A model generated the notes under the pieces. It did no database searches. It saw only the letters and a program-made list of their open reading frames with translations, and was not told where the DNA came from. Below, one piece after another: positions 23,063 to 32,900 of a stretch of DNA of 45,510 nt. The stretch is from positions 1 through 45,510 of IMG/VR virus record IMGVR_UViG_3300010155_000012; one strand, given 5' to 3'. How positions within the stretch are numbered: the stretch's first letter is position 1; each line of letters opens with the position of its first letter. This stretch comes from a virus. A program made the translations under genes and the position numbers.

Positions 23063-25488
23063 TAAAAATCCATCTTAAGCTTAAATAAGAATTTTTCGCA
23101 GCTTCTTTTTAACATGGGCTGGGCCAAATTGGCCTTCATAATAATATTCAAATTATCATCATGAATGTTAATCTGATCTATGTAAACAAATTTAGGATCT
23201 GTGTCATTTGAATTCAACGTAGCAAAAACCGGTAAATAGGAGGGATTAGAAGATGAATTCACCTCGGCAGCATTACAAAATGCGTTAAGCGTTAAAATAT
23301 GAACATCGTGTTCACCTTTAAACGTCATTTTAAACTGATCTTTTCCAAAAAAGTTTAAATGAGGTGATTTAATTATTGCAAAACCTTCATTATAAAAAAT
23401 ATTTCCAACCGTATTCCAGCCGGCTTGAGTAGTCAAACAGTCACCTCGAAAGAGTCCACCGTAGCCGTCGTCCCTAAGAGAAATAGACACCTTTTCACCT
23501 GAGCCACTTAAATTTTTATCAATCACTGAAAGAGACCCTGGAAATATTTCCTGACTATAGAAAAGGCTTGGAATGTTAAACATGCTAATCTGATTAGAAG
23601 ATCCGTCCTTTAATCTCTGAAAAATGGCGAGGTACTTTCCATTCCATTCTTTTCCGAGATTTTCTGGATACGGACCTGAGCAACCTTCAAGAAATTTGGC
23701 CTCGGCCAGGGTCTTTAAAAAGAAATCTCGCGTGACCAGTGTCTCAAGAGAAATTAAAGAAGGATCAAAGCCCCCAGCAGCATTAATAAAATGGCTCATG
23801 GGAGAATCTGAGGAGTTATATGGCTTGGTTCCTGACACTAATAAGTTAAAGTTTGGCACAAAGAGACCGTTATCACATGGAAGAACAGTTAGGTTTCTCT
23901 TTCTAATTGATCCGGTTGCATAAAGTATTTCATTCATAGATGCGCTAGCTGGAAATGACGGACTAGTTGAAGCTGTTAAATTAAAAAGCCTGGCAGGCTT
24001 TTGTCTTATAATCTCAGTTGTAAAATTCTCAAGATTAATTAAATGACCTCCAGGACCATATGCAAGAAAAAGATTAAAAGGCTGAGCTGATGATGTTGTC
24101 GTAGTATGGCTTGGGGATACGAGCATCTCCCTATTTTCGAAGGCCTTCATAAAAAATGGGGGAACGTAGAATGCAAGATTTTTTATGCTCTTGGGTCCTG
24201 TAATTGATGCACTGTAGACTTGATCGTCATCTAAAAACTTGTTGTAAATCTTTACATCGTGAATTTCAGCATTGAGAGGATGTGCAAAGGTGTAACTTGA
24301 AGGATCAACCGATCTGCCTGGCGCAGACGGCAATCCCTCTCGAGTCGCAGCATTAGAGTTAAAAAACATATCGAGGCTGTCGGCACCCTGATTTCTTCCT
24401 TCATAAAAATTTCCCATACACATTACATCAGGATCGTTTGAAAGCATGTCTGTAGCTAACGGCGGAGCAATTGATGCTGAAGGCACTACGAAACCGAATT
24501 CGTTTTTGTCAATTTGAATACTTCCTGAGCCTAGATTTATCCTCTGAGTTCCCCATCTTACCGTAACATGATGCCAATGATTTCTCCTTAAAGAGCCATC
24601 TTTTGATAAAAATATTAGATCTTGTGGGGATGATCTCTCATTATTAGCAAGATTTAGATCAATCTTTGACGGAGCAATATCTGCGCTGTGGCTAAGCTGT
24701 AGCATAATTCTAAATTTATCAGACTGGTTAATGCTATTTGTGCTGCTTCCTGTTACTAGAGAAACAGCAAAGGTGGAAGAGAGATGAAGAATGGTTCCCG
24801 CTTTAAATTCCTTTCCAGTAGGAACGCCTGAGACCATGTCATAGTCATTCGTATATCTTGGATTTATCCAGAAATCTACCGTAAACTCACCTTTCGGTGT
24901 ATAGGGCATCTGATTATTAGAATATGATGCACTAAAATTAGGGTATAGGATTACTGAATTATCCGGAACCTTTGACGAGGTGAAAAAATTTAAACAATTA
25001 TAATTTATATAAGATAGGCTACAGTTGCTGTAATCAACACGGTAAGAATCCATTAGGATGTCTTTGATAAAACCTTTTATAGTTGTGGTTTCAGTAAATT
25101 TCTTAGTTGGCTCTAGCCGGGTAATTTCAAATTTTTTCTTATTTTTCGGATCTTCCCTAGCATTATTTACCGCTTTCATGTATCCGCTTACCAGATTTTC
25201 AACGTTTGATGTGGGTAGTCCTTGAATTTTTTCTTTATTGATAATCCTTGAGGCTCTTCTCATTGGGTATTCGCTGCCCGGGATATCTTCAACAAAAGCT
25301 GAGATCGAGCTTGAAAGCGCTCCAATCATCTTAATGGAGGGAGACGGTGATATCACCAGCGGCATTGATCCTGTCACCGAGCCTGATGGGGGCGAAAGGC
25401 CCGCCGAGGAGGACAAAAAAATCTGTTTGGGATGCGTCACTAGTGTGACGTATTCAAACATATCAGCTTTAAATCTTGTTAGAGACAC
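23062..25488 (-). CDS. Large virion protein with LamG/concanavalin-type domain
   Basis: An 808-residue probable tail or baseplate component. Residues about 200-415 look like a LamG (concanavalin A-like) sandwich: GEFTVDFWINPRY near the start, NHWHHVTVRWG in the middle, and AEIHDVKIYNKFLDDDQV at the end, the typical last strand and helix of this fold. The last 30 residues (NIIMKANLAQPM ... FLFKLKMDF) resemble the C-terminus of the next-upstream gene product. No signal peptide is seen. The start is GTG at 25488 with GGAG 7 nt upstream. It ends overlapping the resolvase gene. Carbohydrate or receptor binding is inference from the fold only. Confidence 0.7.
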   Translation of the reverse strand: MSLTRFKADMFEYVTLVTHPKQIFLSSSAGLSPPSGSVTGSMPLVISPSPSIKMIGALSSSISAFVEDIPGSEYPMRRASRIINKEKIQGLPTSNVENLVSGYMKAVNNAREDPKNKKKFEITRLEPTKKFTETTTIKGFIKDILMDSYRVDYSNCSLSYINYNCLNFFTSSKVPDNSVILYPNFSASYSNNQMPYTPKGEFTVDFWINPRYTNDYDMVSGVPTGKEFKAGTILHLSSTFAVSLVTGSSTNSINQSDKFRIMLQLSHSADIAPSKIDLNLANNERSSPQDLIFLSKDGSLRRNHWHHVTVRWGTQRINLGSGSIQIDKNEFGFVVPSASIAPPLATDMLSNDPDVMCMGNFYEGRNQGADSLDMFFNSNAATREGLPSAPGRSVDPSSYTFAHPLNAEIHDVKIYNKFLDDDQVYSASITGPKSIKNLAFYVPPFFMKAFENREMLVSPSHTTTTSSAQPFNLFLAYGPGGHLINLENFTTEIIRQKPARLFNLTASTSPSFPASASMNEILYATGSIRKRNLTVLPCDNGLFVPNFNLLVSGTKPYNSSDSPMSHFINAAGGFDPSLISLETLVTRDFFLKTLAEAKFLEGCSGPYPENLGKEWNGKYLAIFQRLKDGSSNQISMFNIPSLFYSQEIFPGSLSVIDKNLSGSGEKVSISLRDDGYGGLFRGDCLTTQAGWNTVGNIFYNEGFAIIKSPHLNFFGKDQFKMTFKGEHDVHILTLNAFCNAAEVNSSSNPSYLPVFATLNSNDTDPKFVYIDQINIHDDNLNIIMKANLAQPMLKRSCEKFLFKLKMDF

Positions 25489-25518
25489 TACGCTTCTCCG
25501 CCGTGATCAGCGTAGGTT

Positions 25519-26835
25519 TTAAAAGTCCAGCCTTACACGGAATGTTACATCCTTTTCGTCATTCTTTTCAATGGGTCGGCTAAGCTTAGCAACTGCCATT
25601 AATTCATTATTTGAATTATAAAGACATACAGAAGTTATAAATGTAAACGGCTTCTGCTCACCTTCAAATCCAGGGTCAACCACGATTATTCTTCCACTTG
25701 AATCCCTATAGGTGGGATTTTGAGATAGATTAAACTCATCTGCGGTCGCTCTGCAAAATATCAATGTTGAATAGATATTTGTAATATTTTGAAAGGTTAT
25801 AGCTGTGTTTGTTGAGCTTCCAAACCTACATGTGGCAATGTGATTAAGAATATTATCAATAGATGCAGATACCAGGAGATCTGGAATAAATCGAGCCTGG
25901 AGATTCACTCCAGCCGGCGGGCTTCCAATGGGAGACTCTCCCCCAACTACAGTCTGCCCGGCCGACCAGTCATTATGACTATTAGGTGACATCGCAGAGA
26001 TGACTCCTGAGACAGCCTCTGTTCCAGATATTATCTTCCTAAGGTCTAGTGCAGCGATGCCCCACTCATAAAATAATATTCCGACATTTCTGCTGGTATC
26101 GGATGAATCCACCAGCATTCCCATCTCTCCTCCGCCCGGGGCTCGCTCACTATACCCTGAGGAACCCACGTCGGTGTAAATCTTAGACCCTGACGGAGAG
26201 GTTACGTTAAGGTTGGGAGAGAGGTAACGTGTCACGACTTCAGGACCGGGTTTGGAACCTTCATTCTGGGGATCATGAGAGGCACTCTGAAAGAATTTCA
26301 TCGCGAATGTCTCTTTCTTTATTCTATCCCTGGAGAAAAGACGCTTGAAGCACAAAAATAGCACGTCATCCATGTTATCGTAAGGGGTTATGACATTCGG
26401 TACGTCGCTCTTGCCTTGTATATTCGTCGAATTGAATGGCGTGACAAATCTTGCATTTGAATCATCTAGCAGAAGCTGTGCAAACTGACGATATGTAAAA
26501 ATCTTCTCTCTCATCATCAGAGATGTGGAGGGAAATAGTGCCTTACCAGACGTATCTAGACCAATAGAGGCTCCGGTAACCACAGTGCTACCCGAATATA
26601 ATCCAAAAGACATGTCAAATAACGGATTTGCTGTTTGAAGGGTGAAGTCCTGATCATATATCGTCTGAAACATCGAGGATGTTACCCCAGGTCCGACACC
26701 TCCCGTAACAAAAACCTGATATGACTTTCTTGTCGATGATCCGGAAATATCCTCCTGGATCACGTCCACAAGCTGGTTTAAAAATGACTGTGCAGGTTTT
26801 ATATCTGCGGGTGTAATTACCTTTAAAGTTGACAT
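25519..26835 (-). CDS. Unrecognised virion structural protein, 438 aa
   Basis: A protein of mixed strand/turn content, rich in Ser, Thr, Gly and Asn, starting MSTLKVITPADIKPAQSFLN. I do not recognise a named family, but the style is that of a tail or baseplate structural subunit. The C-terminal block KPFTFITSVCLYNSNNELM followed by AVAKLSRPIEK ... FRVRLDF resembles the end of its downstream neighbour (23062-25488), suggesting a shared attachment or assembly module. AGGAAA lies 6 nt before the ATG. It lies in a run of structural genes. Confidence 0.68.
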   Translation of the reverse strand: MSTLKVITPADIKPAQSFLNQLVDVIQEDISGSSTRKSYQVFVTGGVGPGVTSSMFQTIYDQDFTLQTANPLFDMSFGLYSGSTVVTGASIGLDTSGKALFPSTSLMMREKIFTYRQFAQLLLDDSNARFVTPFNSTNIQGKSDVPNVITPYDNMDDVLFLCFKRLFSRDRIKKETFAMKFFQSASHDPQNEGSKPGPEVVTRYLSPNLNVTSPSGSKIYTDVGSSGYSERAPGGGEMGMLVDSSDTSRNVGILFYEWGIAALDLRKIISGTEAVSGVISAMSPNSHNDWSAGQTVVGGESPIGSPPAGVNLQARFIPDLLVSASIDNILNHIATCRFGSSTNTAITFQNITNIYSTLIFCRATADEFNLSQNPTYRDSSGRIIVVDPGFEGEQKPFTFITSVCLYNSNNELMAVAKLSRPIEKNDEKDVTFRVRLDF

Positions 26836-26864
26836 TATATTTTCCTAAAAGCCTTGTCTATGTC

Positions 26865-27620
26865 CTATAACGCGCCAGCGACGAGAAATTTGAGATTGAC
26901 GAGAGCTGTTGCTCCGGAAGTCATACCTCGGATCTTCATATAAGATCTCGCCTGTGACTTTGATCCCTTAAGGTTCACCGGAGCACCGGGAGAGCCACCC
27001 GCCTCACCCAGATAGTTCAGAACATCTTGATAGGCAGGAGACACAGCGAGATTGAAGTTCCCAACACCACCGTTGTAACTGTTATTCCCGGTTGCAAAGA
27101 TTCGGTATACCGCGATGCCGTTAGGCTGCACTATCGGAGTGACAGCCCCAAGTATCTGGGATGATCGGTGAAAAAGCTTAACCTCAAAGACGCTATCTCT
27201 GAGACTGGCTGGGATCGTAGTTCCTATCAGTAGCGCCTGTTGAACCGTTACCGCACTCACGAGAGCCTTTTTGGCGGTGGTAAACGTGATAGTGTTTGTT
27301 GCAGAGTCATACTGATCACCGCTGATCTTGAGAGTTGGAAGAGCCGTCAGCGTCTGCTCGTTGGCACTGATTAGGTGATGTCTGCAAGCCGTCTCTGGGT
27401 TTGTTGTCGCCTCAAGCACCATAGTTAGCTTTTCAATATATTCTTTTCCGATGATCCTTCCATACTGACGAATGATGTTATACTGCACCTCGTCGTCTGT
27501 TAGACCGAATCTCGTTATCTGAAAAGACCCATCAAATCTAGAAAGCAGCTGTCTTCCTCGAGTTGTTAACACCGCATCCATAATGATGGTGTTAGATGAA
27601 TGATCTAGAATTCCTGCCAT
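26865..27620 (-). CDS. Virion structural protein, MAGILD paralogue A
   Basis: A 251-residue protein whose first about 45 residues (MAGILDHSSNTIIMDAVLTT, then RGRQLLSRFDGSFQITRFGL and DDEVQY) parallel the start of the gene at 37748-38965, so the two are likely paralogues. Family and exact role are not known to me. The remainder is beta-rich with hydrophobic strands (FEVKLFHRSSQIL, AVYRIFATGNN) and ends in ALVNLKFLVAGAL. CAGGAG lies 7 nt before the ATG. It follows a 132-base gap, the largest within the tail cluster, and so may begin a transcription unit with the two genes downstream. Confidence 0.72.
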   Translation of the reverse strand: MAGILDHSSNTIIMDAVLTTRGRQLLSRFDGSFQITRFGLTDDEVQYNIIRQYGRIIGKEYIEKLTMVLEATTNPETACRHHLISANEQTLTALPTLKISGDQYDSATNTITFTTAKKALVSAVTVQQALLIGTTIPASLRDSVFEVKLFHRSSQILGAVTPIVQPNGIAVYRIFATGNNSYNGGVGNFNLAVSPAYQDVLNYLGEAGGSPGAPVNLKGSKSQARSYMKIRGMTSGATALVNLKFLVAGAL

Positions 27621-27752
27621 AGTTTACTCCTGATTGTAATTATATCGCAAAATAAAAGACTGAGTAAATCTTATCATTATAAGATTCAATAGATAAATAT
27701 TATTGTCATCTGAAAGCATTTTTTAGTCTCAGTTTCCCTAATAGCCTTTCGC
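27621..27752 (-). promoter_or_regulatory. Intergenic region with inverted repeat and possible promoter
   Basis: This 132-base AT-rich gap separates the Fn3-like gene from MAGILD paralogue A. It holds a perfect 8-bp inverted repeat AATCTTAT-CATT-ATAAGATT (27667-27686) and, nearer the start, a TATAAT hexamer (minus strand, 27639-27644) ending 10 nt before the CAGGAG ribosome site. No -35 element is evident, which would suit a T4-type late promoter. The repeat has AT-only pairing apart from one C-G pair and no T-run after it, so an operator or RNA element is as likely as a terminator. No gene is seen. Confidence 0.35.
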
Positions 27753-29933
27753 TTAAATCTTTCCAGTCAGCCCAACCGCCTTGGACTTTGTTCCGCCACC
27801 AGGGACTCCGCTTCCGCCGGGCATTTTTCCTTCCTTGAGGCCATCGAGATAATCTGAACCCGCGCCCGCCTTTCCAGTAGCAGCACTTCCGCCGCCGCCG
27901 CCATACGCCTTATAGGTAAATTCGCTAGGATCAAGTGTTAGTGTCTTAATTTCTGCACCCGAGGATACGTCGGGTAGTTGTGTACGTCGGTTGCGCTTCT
28001 CGCAAATTGTAATGTTTAAGATTTCCGACTCTAAGAGGTCTGTATTGATGATTGACATCACATATGATGGATTGTCACAGTCTGCGTAGATTAATTCTAA
28101 CTTATTGTCATTCTCATCATATACCTCGAGGTACTCTGGATCAAAAAAGATAGTCATTCTATTGTGACCCGAATCCTTCATAGTGTCCACAAATAAATCC
28201 ATGTTCAGATAAAGGTTAGGATAAGGCTTGGGAGCACCGGGCTGTGAGATATAACCTTTTTGCAATCTGTTCTTAAACACGTCAAAAGAGACGAGAAATT
28301 GCTCAGAGTAATTTGAGCTAAGACCGTGGGCGTCGATGGCACAGACAGCATAGATGTAAGCGGCCTCCTTGTGAAACTCTTTATCTAGATAAAAGGTGGC
28401 TGCATATCTCATCTTTCTAACAAGGCCAGGGTGAATCATCTCAGGATTTGAAGTTTTTATGAGAGAGTCATCAAAGTCATATTCCTCTAAGAGCTGAAAC
28501 GGCTGGGATATGTTTTTCCTTCTGAAGATTTGAAACTTTTTGATATCTCGTTGGGGGTTATTGGGTAATCCCCAGGAAAAAATAAGATCCTCACTTTCAT
28601 ACAGATAATCAAAGTTTATCTCATCTGGCGGTGGGGGCGGGATATTTTCTGTAGCGACGATCGCACATGTCTTTCCTCTAGATGAGACCAGCACACGAGC
28701 TACAACGACACCTCGTGACTTGGTGCCGTCACTATTTAGCTGCAACGCCTCAAATTGAGTTACAGTAACCGCTCGAACCCGATACTGATATGCTCCTCCA
28801 TACATCACTGATGAGTCTGTCACAACGGTGTGATCTGGATTTTCGACGACGATTGGATCATGATAGATGACCTTTCCCTCTTCAGTTACCTCACTTTTCT
28901 CAATAATGTAACCGATCAGAACAGAGGCCTCATTATATCTTCCGAGGGGAGTAGACTCGAGGCTTGGCATCGGACCGATCTGATCAATCGGAACAATTCC
29001 GTGCAGATACTCACCAGCAGCGATCTTCCCAGGTGAGGCAGACTGAATTGCCTCGCCTTGAATCTGCCGAGTCTCAGGTAGCAGAGAAGTCAGCTCATCC
29101 TCGTAAACACTCATGTGCTCATCCGCAGAGGCTCGAAGCAGAGTATAAGCATAAAGATTGTTTACATTAAAGTCAATCTCAACAGATCTTGGACCAAATA
29201 AAGTCTCCATCACCAGCTCTTCTCGAACATCAGCGCTAGAGACCCTCGCTCCGCTGGCCTGTATGTTAGATAGGGCCTCTGTCACCTGCTCTCCCAGTGT
29301 TCCATCATCGTGGGTGTTGGCAAAAGACTTGTCGGCATAATATCGCTGAGCTCCCTCAGTATTAAAAACGACCCTCTGCAGACTCGTCGGGCTAAATATC
29401 TCCTCAGACTCCTTGAGAAGAAAGTAAAATTTTTGATCGAGGCCGGTGTCATGAATGTGAATAGAGCTAAAGCTTGCATTCGTAATGGCCTCCTCATACA
29501 TCACGTCAGCAATATTTCTCAATATCGAGATGCGCTCTTCCTGCCCGTAGGCATTGGTGATATAAATCATCTCATCTTCATAACTTATACCGACCTCACT
29601 AAAACCGTCTTGCTGACGTTTTGTGGGTGGCGCGATGACAGGTGCGACAAAGGAGATCTTATTAAATCTAGGAATCTCTCGAGTCATCGCCAACATGCGC
29701 ATCTCAAAATCACTCATCGTGGTTGGGCTGAGCGTGATCACGTCTCCCCTTGAGCTGACCCGCTCATCACGAGTAAAGAAGTTATACTGAAATACACATT
29801 CCAGGTCCTGAACCTCAGGTATGTCAAATATCGTTATCGGTAATGACGGATACGAAACAACAGAAGTCACTGGCCCAGACTTTTTCTCCTCCTTGGCACC
29901 TTTGCCTTCGTTGGTCATCTGCATGTTAGCCAT
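27753..29933 (-). CDS. Large virion protein with Fn3-like domain
   Basis: A 726-residue structural protein. A segment at about 437-545 (DEINFDYLYESEDLIFSWGL, then DIKKFQIFRRK and a later AAYIYAVCAIDAHGLSS) has the strand order of a fibronectin type III domain. An earlier YQYRVRAVTVTQFEA (about 385-399) looks like the end of another. The N-terminal half is mixed and charged; the last 50 residues are Gly/Ser-rich and flexible. AAGGAGG lies 8 nt before the ATG, one of the two strongest ribosome sites in the window, so high expression is likely. It probably belongs to the baseplate or tail surface. I do not recognise a T4 equivalent. Confidence 0.72.
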   Translation of the reverse strand: MANMQMTNEGKGAKEEKKSGPVTSVVSYPSLPITIFDIPEVQDLECVFQYNFFTRDERVSSRGDVITLSPTTMSDFEMRMLAMTREIPRFNKISFVAPVIAPPTKRQQDGFSEVGISYEDEMIYITNAYGQEERISILRNIADVMYEEAITNASFSSIHIHDTGLDQKFYFLLKESEEIFSPTSLQRVVFNTEGAQRYYADKSFANTHDDGTLGEQVTEALSNIQASGARVSSADVREELVMETLFGPRSVEIDFNVNNLYAYTLLRASADEHMSVYEDELTSLLPETRQIQGEAIQSASPGKIAAGEYLHGIVPIDQIGPMPSLESTPLGRYNEASVLIGYIIEKSEVTEEGKVIYHDPIVVENPDHTVVTDSSVMYGGAYQYRVRAVTVTQFEALQLNSDGTKSRGVVVARVLVSSRGKTCAIVATENIPPPPPDEINFDYLYESEDLIFSWGLPNNPQRDIKKFQIFRRKNISQPFQLLEEYDFDDSLIKTSNPEMIHPGLVRKMRYAATFYLDKEFHKEAAYIYAVCAIDAHGLSSNYSEQFLVSFDVFKNRLQKGYISQPGAPKPYPNLYLNMDLFVDTMKDSGHNRMTIFFDPEYLEVYDENDNKLELIYADCDNPSYVMSIINTDLLESEILNITICEKRNRRTQLPDVSSGAEIKTLTLDPSEFTYKAYGGGGGSAATGKAGAGSDYLDGLKEGKMPGGSGVPGGGTKSKAVGLTGKI

Positions 29934-29964
29934 TAGCTTGTCCTCCTTTTAAATATCATCTCGG

Positions 29965-32900
29965 TCAACGGTTGAACACAGTTCCGACCGGGGCGTTGCC
30001 TGTGCCTTCAACTGGGGGGTTTATTACTTTCGTCTGGACGATTGGAATCAGCTCCACTGTCACAAAGAAGTCGTAATACCTCGCCCTAGAGACGCTATTT
30101 TTAAAAGCCTTGTCAACACGGTCATAAAAGTAACTTCCGATCTCACTGTCTCCCGTGAAAGGCTCTGGCCCACTCTTAGGAAGTGTCTTAGGTCGACCTT
30201 TACCCTTGGGGTATTCCTTGTTCTGTTTCTTAACTGCCTCTCCCACATGCTTAGCCGATTTACTGGCACCGCGGTGAATCTCAACAAATCCATCCGGGTC
30301 GACTAGAAAGGAGAACACACGATCGAAGAGACCTGGATTTACGCATCTATCAGCATAGTTCTCAGAGTTAAAATAGGATGACCTCAAGATTTCAGCAGAC
30401 AGGGACCTAAACGTGAGCACATCATCAGCTGTGGGATTTGCCGGTAGCAGACTTTTCATCTTCTGGATCACTGTCTTGAACGCGTTTAGGGTATCTGGAT
30501 CGGGGGTGGAGCCGAAGCCCACATCTTTGTATTGAAATCCTGACTCGTCTAAGTCAAGCCCCACCAGCAGCTTCACGTAGATCTTGAGGTAGGCGTCAAT
30601 GGCATGATTGATCAGCATATCTCTTCTATCTGTCAACGAAAGCAGCGGTGAAGTGTAAATTATATTCCAGGAATTCATAATGGTCATGAAATCACCAGGC
30701 GTTACCTTGGCGTTGGGTTGGTGAAAAAACTTATAAAACATGATATCTTGTTTCACCATCTCTATCATGTCTGCTGTAGCCATCTTATTGAGGGTGACGC
30801 TCCTGGCGCGAGCCTCCAATTGGTCCAGATATGTGTCGACGACAAAGTCCGGCATGTTGAGGCCTTTCAGAGCTGTGGAGTTATCCAATAAATCCAAGGG
30901 CGATCCGGTTCCGGCGCTGCCGGCTCCGGGGTCTGGTCTTTCTCCTTTTCCTCCTCTTTCCTCAAGCCGAAAGTGTCGGTCACCTGCTGATCGGGCATCT
31001 GGGTCGACCCATAGGGTGGTGTCAAAGACAAACTCCATCGGAAGGAATCTGGTGAAATCACGCTGGAGATCTCTCTTGTACACCTTTATCTTGATTATGG
31101 AACTATTTTTATAACCCCAGACCTCTTCATAATTTCTCGCTTTGGAGATAGCATCGTCTCGAAGCTGATTGATCATGCAACCGGGAATTCCCACAGAGAA
31201 CAGCCGTTTTCCCATCGCTGCTGGGTCCTCATGAAAGTTTTCAGTCTTAAGAATTGTCTGTAATCTCTCGCAGGTCTGCGGCGACACCACCTTTACCCCA
31301 GGAAGATAGGGATACAAATTATCTGTAAGACCTAAGGCAAAAATATTTCTCCACATCAAACATATCTGCTCGGGACACAGATCAACTACACTAAACTCGA
31401 CGTCCTCTACCAGTGATGTTATCACAGCTGCAACCCGATCGGAGTCGGCCGGATTCACCACAGCACCCGATGTTCCAGCGAGCCCTGACTTGAGAACCTC
31501 AATTAGCTCCTTATTCGCGACCGACACTCTCTCTGATGCTGTATAGAGGATATAGCACATGTTGATCACCTGCATATCCTCCGCGGTGATATCTGCATAA
31601 ATTGCTCGGAGCTCTCTTCGTACCTCCTCTGCATAGCCATATGCCTCCGAATCAAGACCTTGAGAATCTAGTAGATACAGAGCTGCTGAGGCGAGCCGAG
31701 TCCCTTCAGAAGGATAGATATCAATTCTAACTCGATTTAAATAGTAGGAACTGAAATAATCTTCAAAGGTTTCAGCACCCGGGTCCAGATCCGCAGTCCC
31801 CCCTGATCTCTCTGTCACCTCCGCATACCCTGTGCTGGCGACGCTCACAGACATGTACCGATCAATTATTCCGCGCATGACCTCATAAATTAGACACATT
31901 CTAGCCATACTTGAGATTCCAAGTGTGCTAGATCCGAGAGCGGTAAGCCCAGCGATACCTTCCGTCGTAGCCTTGCCGATCATTGTACTCTCATAGCTAT
32001 TAGCAGCTTCAGCTATGACGGTAAAAATTTTATTAACATTCATGTCAAGCGCATCAATTAGCGCAAGTCCCCATCCGGTGGTCAGGGCACTCAACCGAGC
32101 AGCTTCATCTATAACAGTTGTATTTGTCTGAGTTCCCGTTTCAGACTCCTCTGTGATTGTCTCATAGGTGTTTATGAAAAAAGACGTCGCCTCACCCAGG
32201 GGCTCCTCAATATCATCTGTATAAGGAGCCTCGACTATTGATGCGTTAGCTGTAACTTTATTATGCATCACCTGAGCAAGGTCTATAAGCGATTCAAAAA
32301 GCACTTCATTTTCCGATCCAAGGGCAGAGGCAAAGGTTTGAATATCGTCTAGATAAAATTGATAATTAGAAGAATGCGTATCTGTCAGCTCGTCAGGTAT
32401 GTCTCCCATAGCATCTGTAGGGCCGGAGCTGGTCATACTAAAGGGACTATCTAAAGAATAGGATGATCCTGAATTATAATATTTCCAGAAAGCTGACAAA
32501 AATTTCATTAGCCTAAATCCAATCTCAGGATCATCTGCGTGCATTAGGATCGCTAGGCAGGCTGCCTCATTGCTCCCAATCGAGAGCGAAAGCCAGGGTG
32601 TGGTAGCAGATAGGTAGTTTTCCAGAGAGGCTAAAATATCCTCGAAGATGACAGCATTATAAAAATCCCCGCCGTGGTTTCCCAGTAATAGGGTCATGGC
32701 ACCGGTATTGAGATGTCTCATCTTCAGGTAGAAATCCTCGGAGTAAATAGCCAGCGGAGACTCGACCACGGCCAATCCGGGGCCCATAGTTGTTGTCAGC
32801 AAATGGGTTGTAAAGAACTGTAATCCATCTAGATAGTCCGCGGGTGCACTAAGCTTGATAGATGTTTCAAATGCTAAAACAGGCACTTGCTGGCTCAGGG

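Noticed and set aside
22475-25450. An 11-base word (GTCACTAGTGT) shared by the primase start and the 23062-25488 gene start
   Set aside because: Many 11-base matches are expected by chance in 45 kb, and both copies encode similar Thr-Leu-Val-Thr residues.
29310-29753. 147-codon plus-strand frame
   Set aside because: Lies entirely antisense to the Fn3-like structural gene and shows no recognisable domain.
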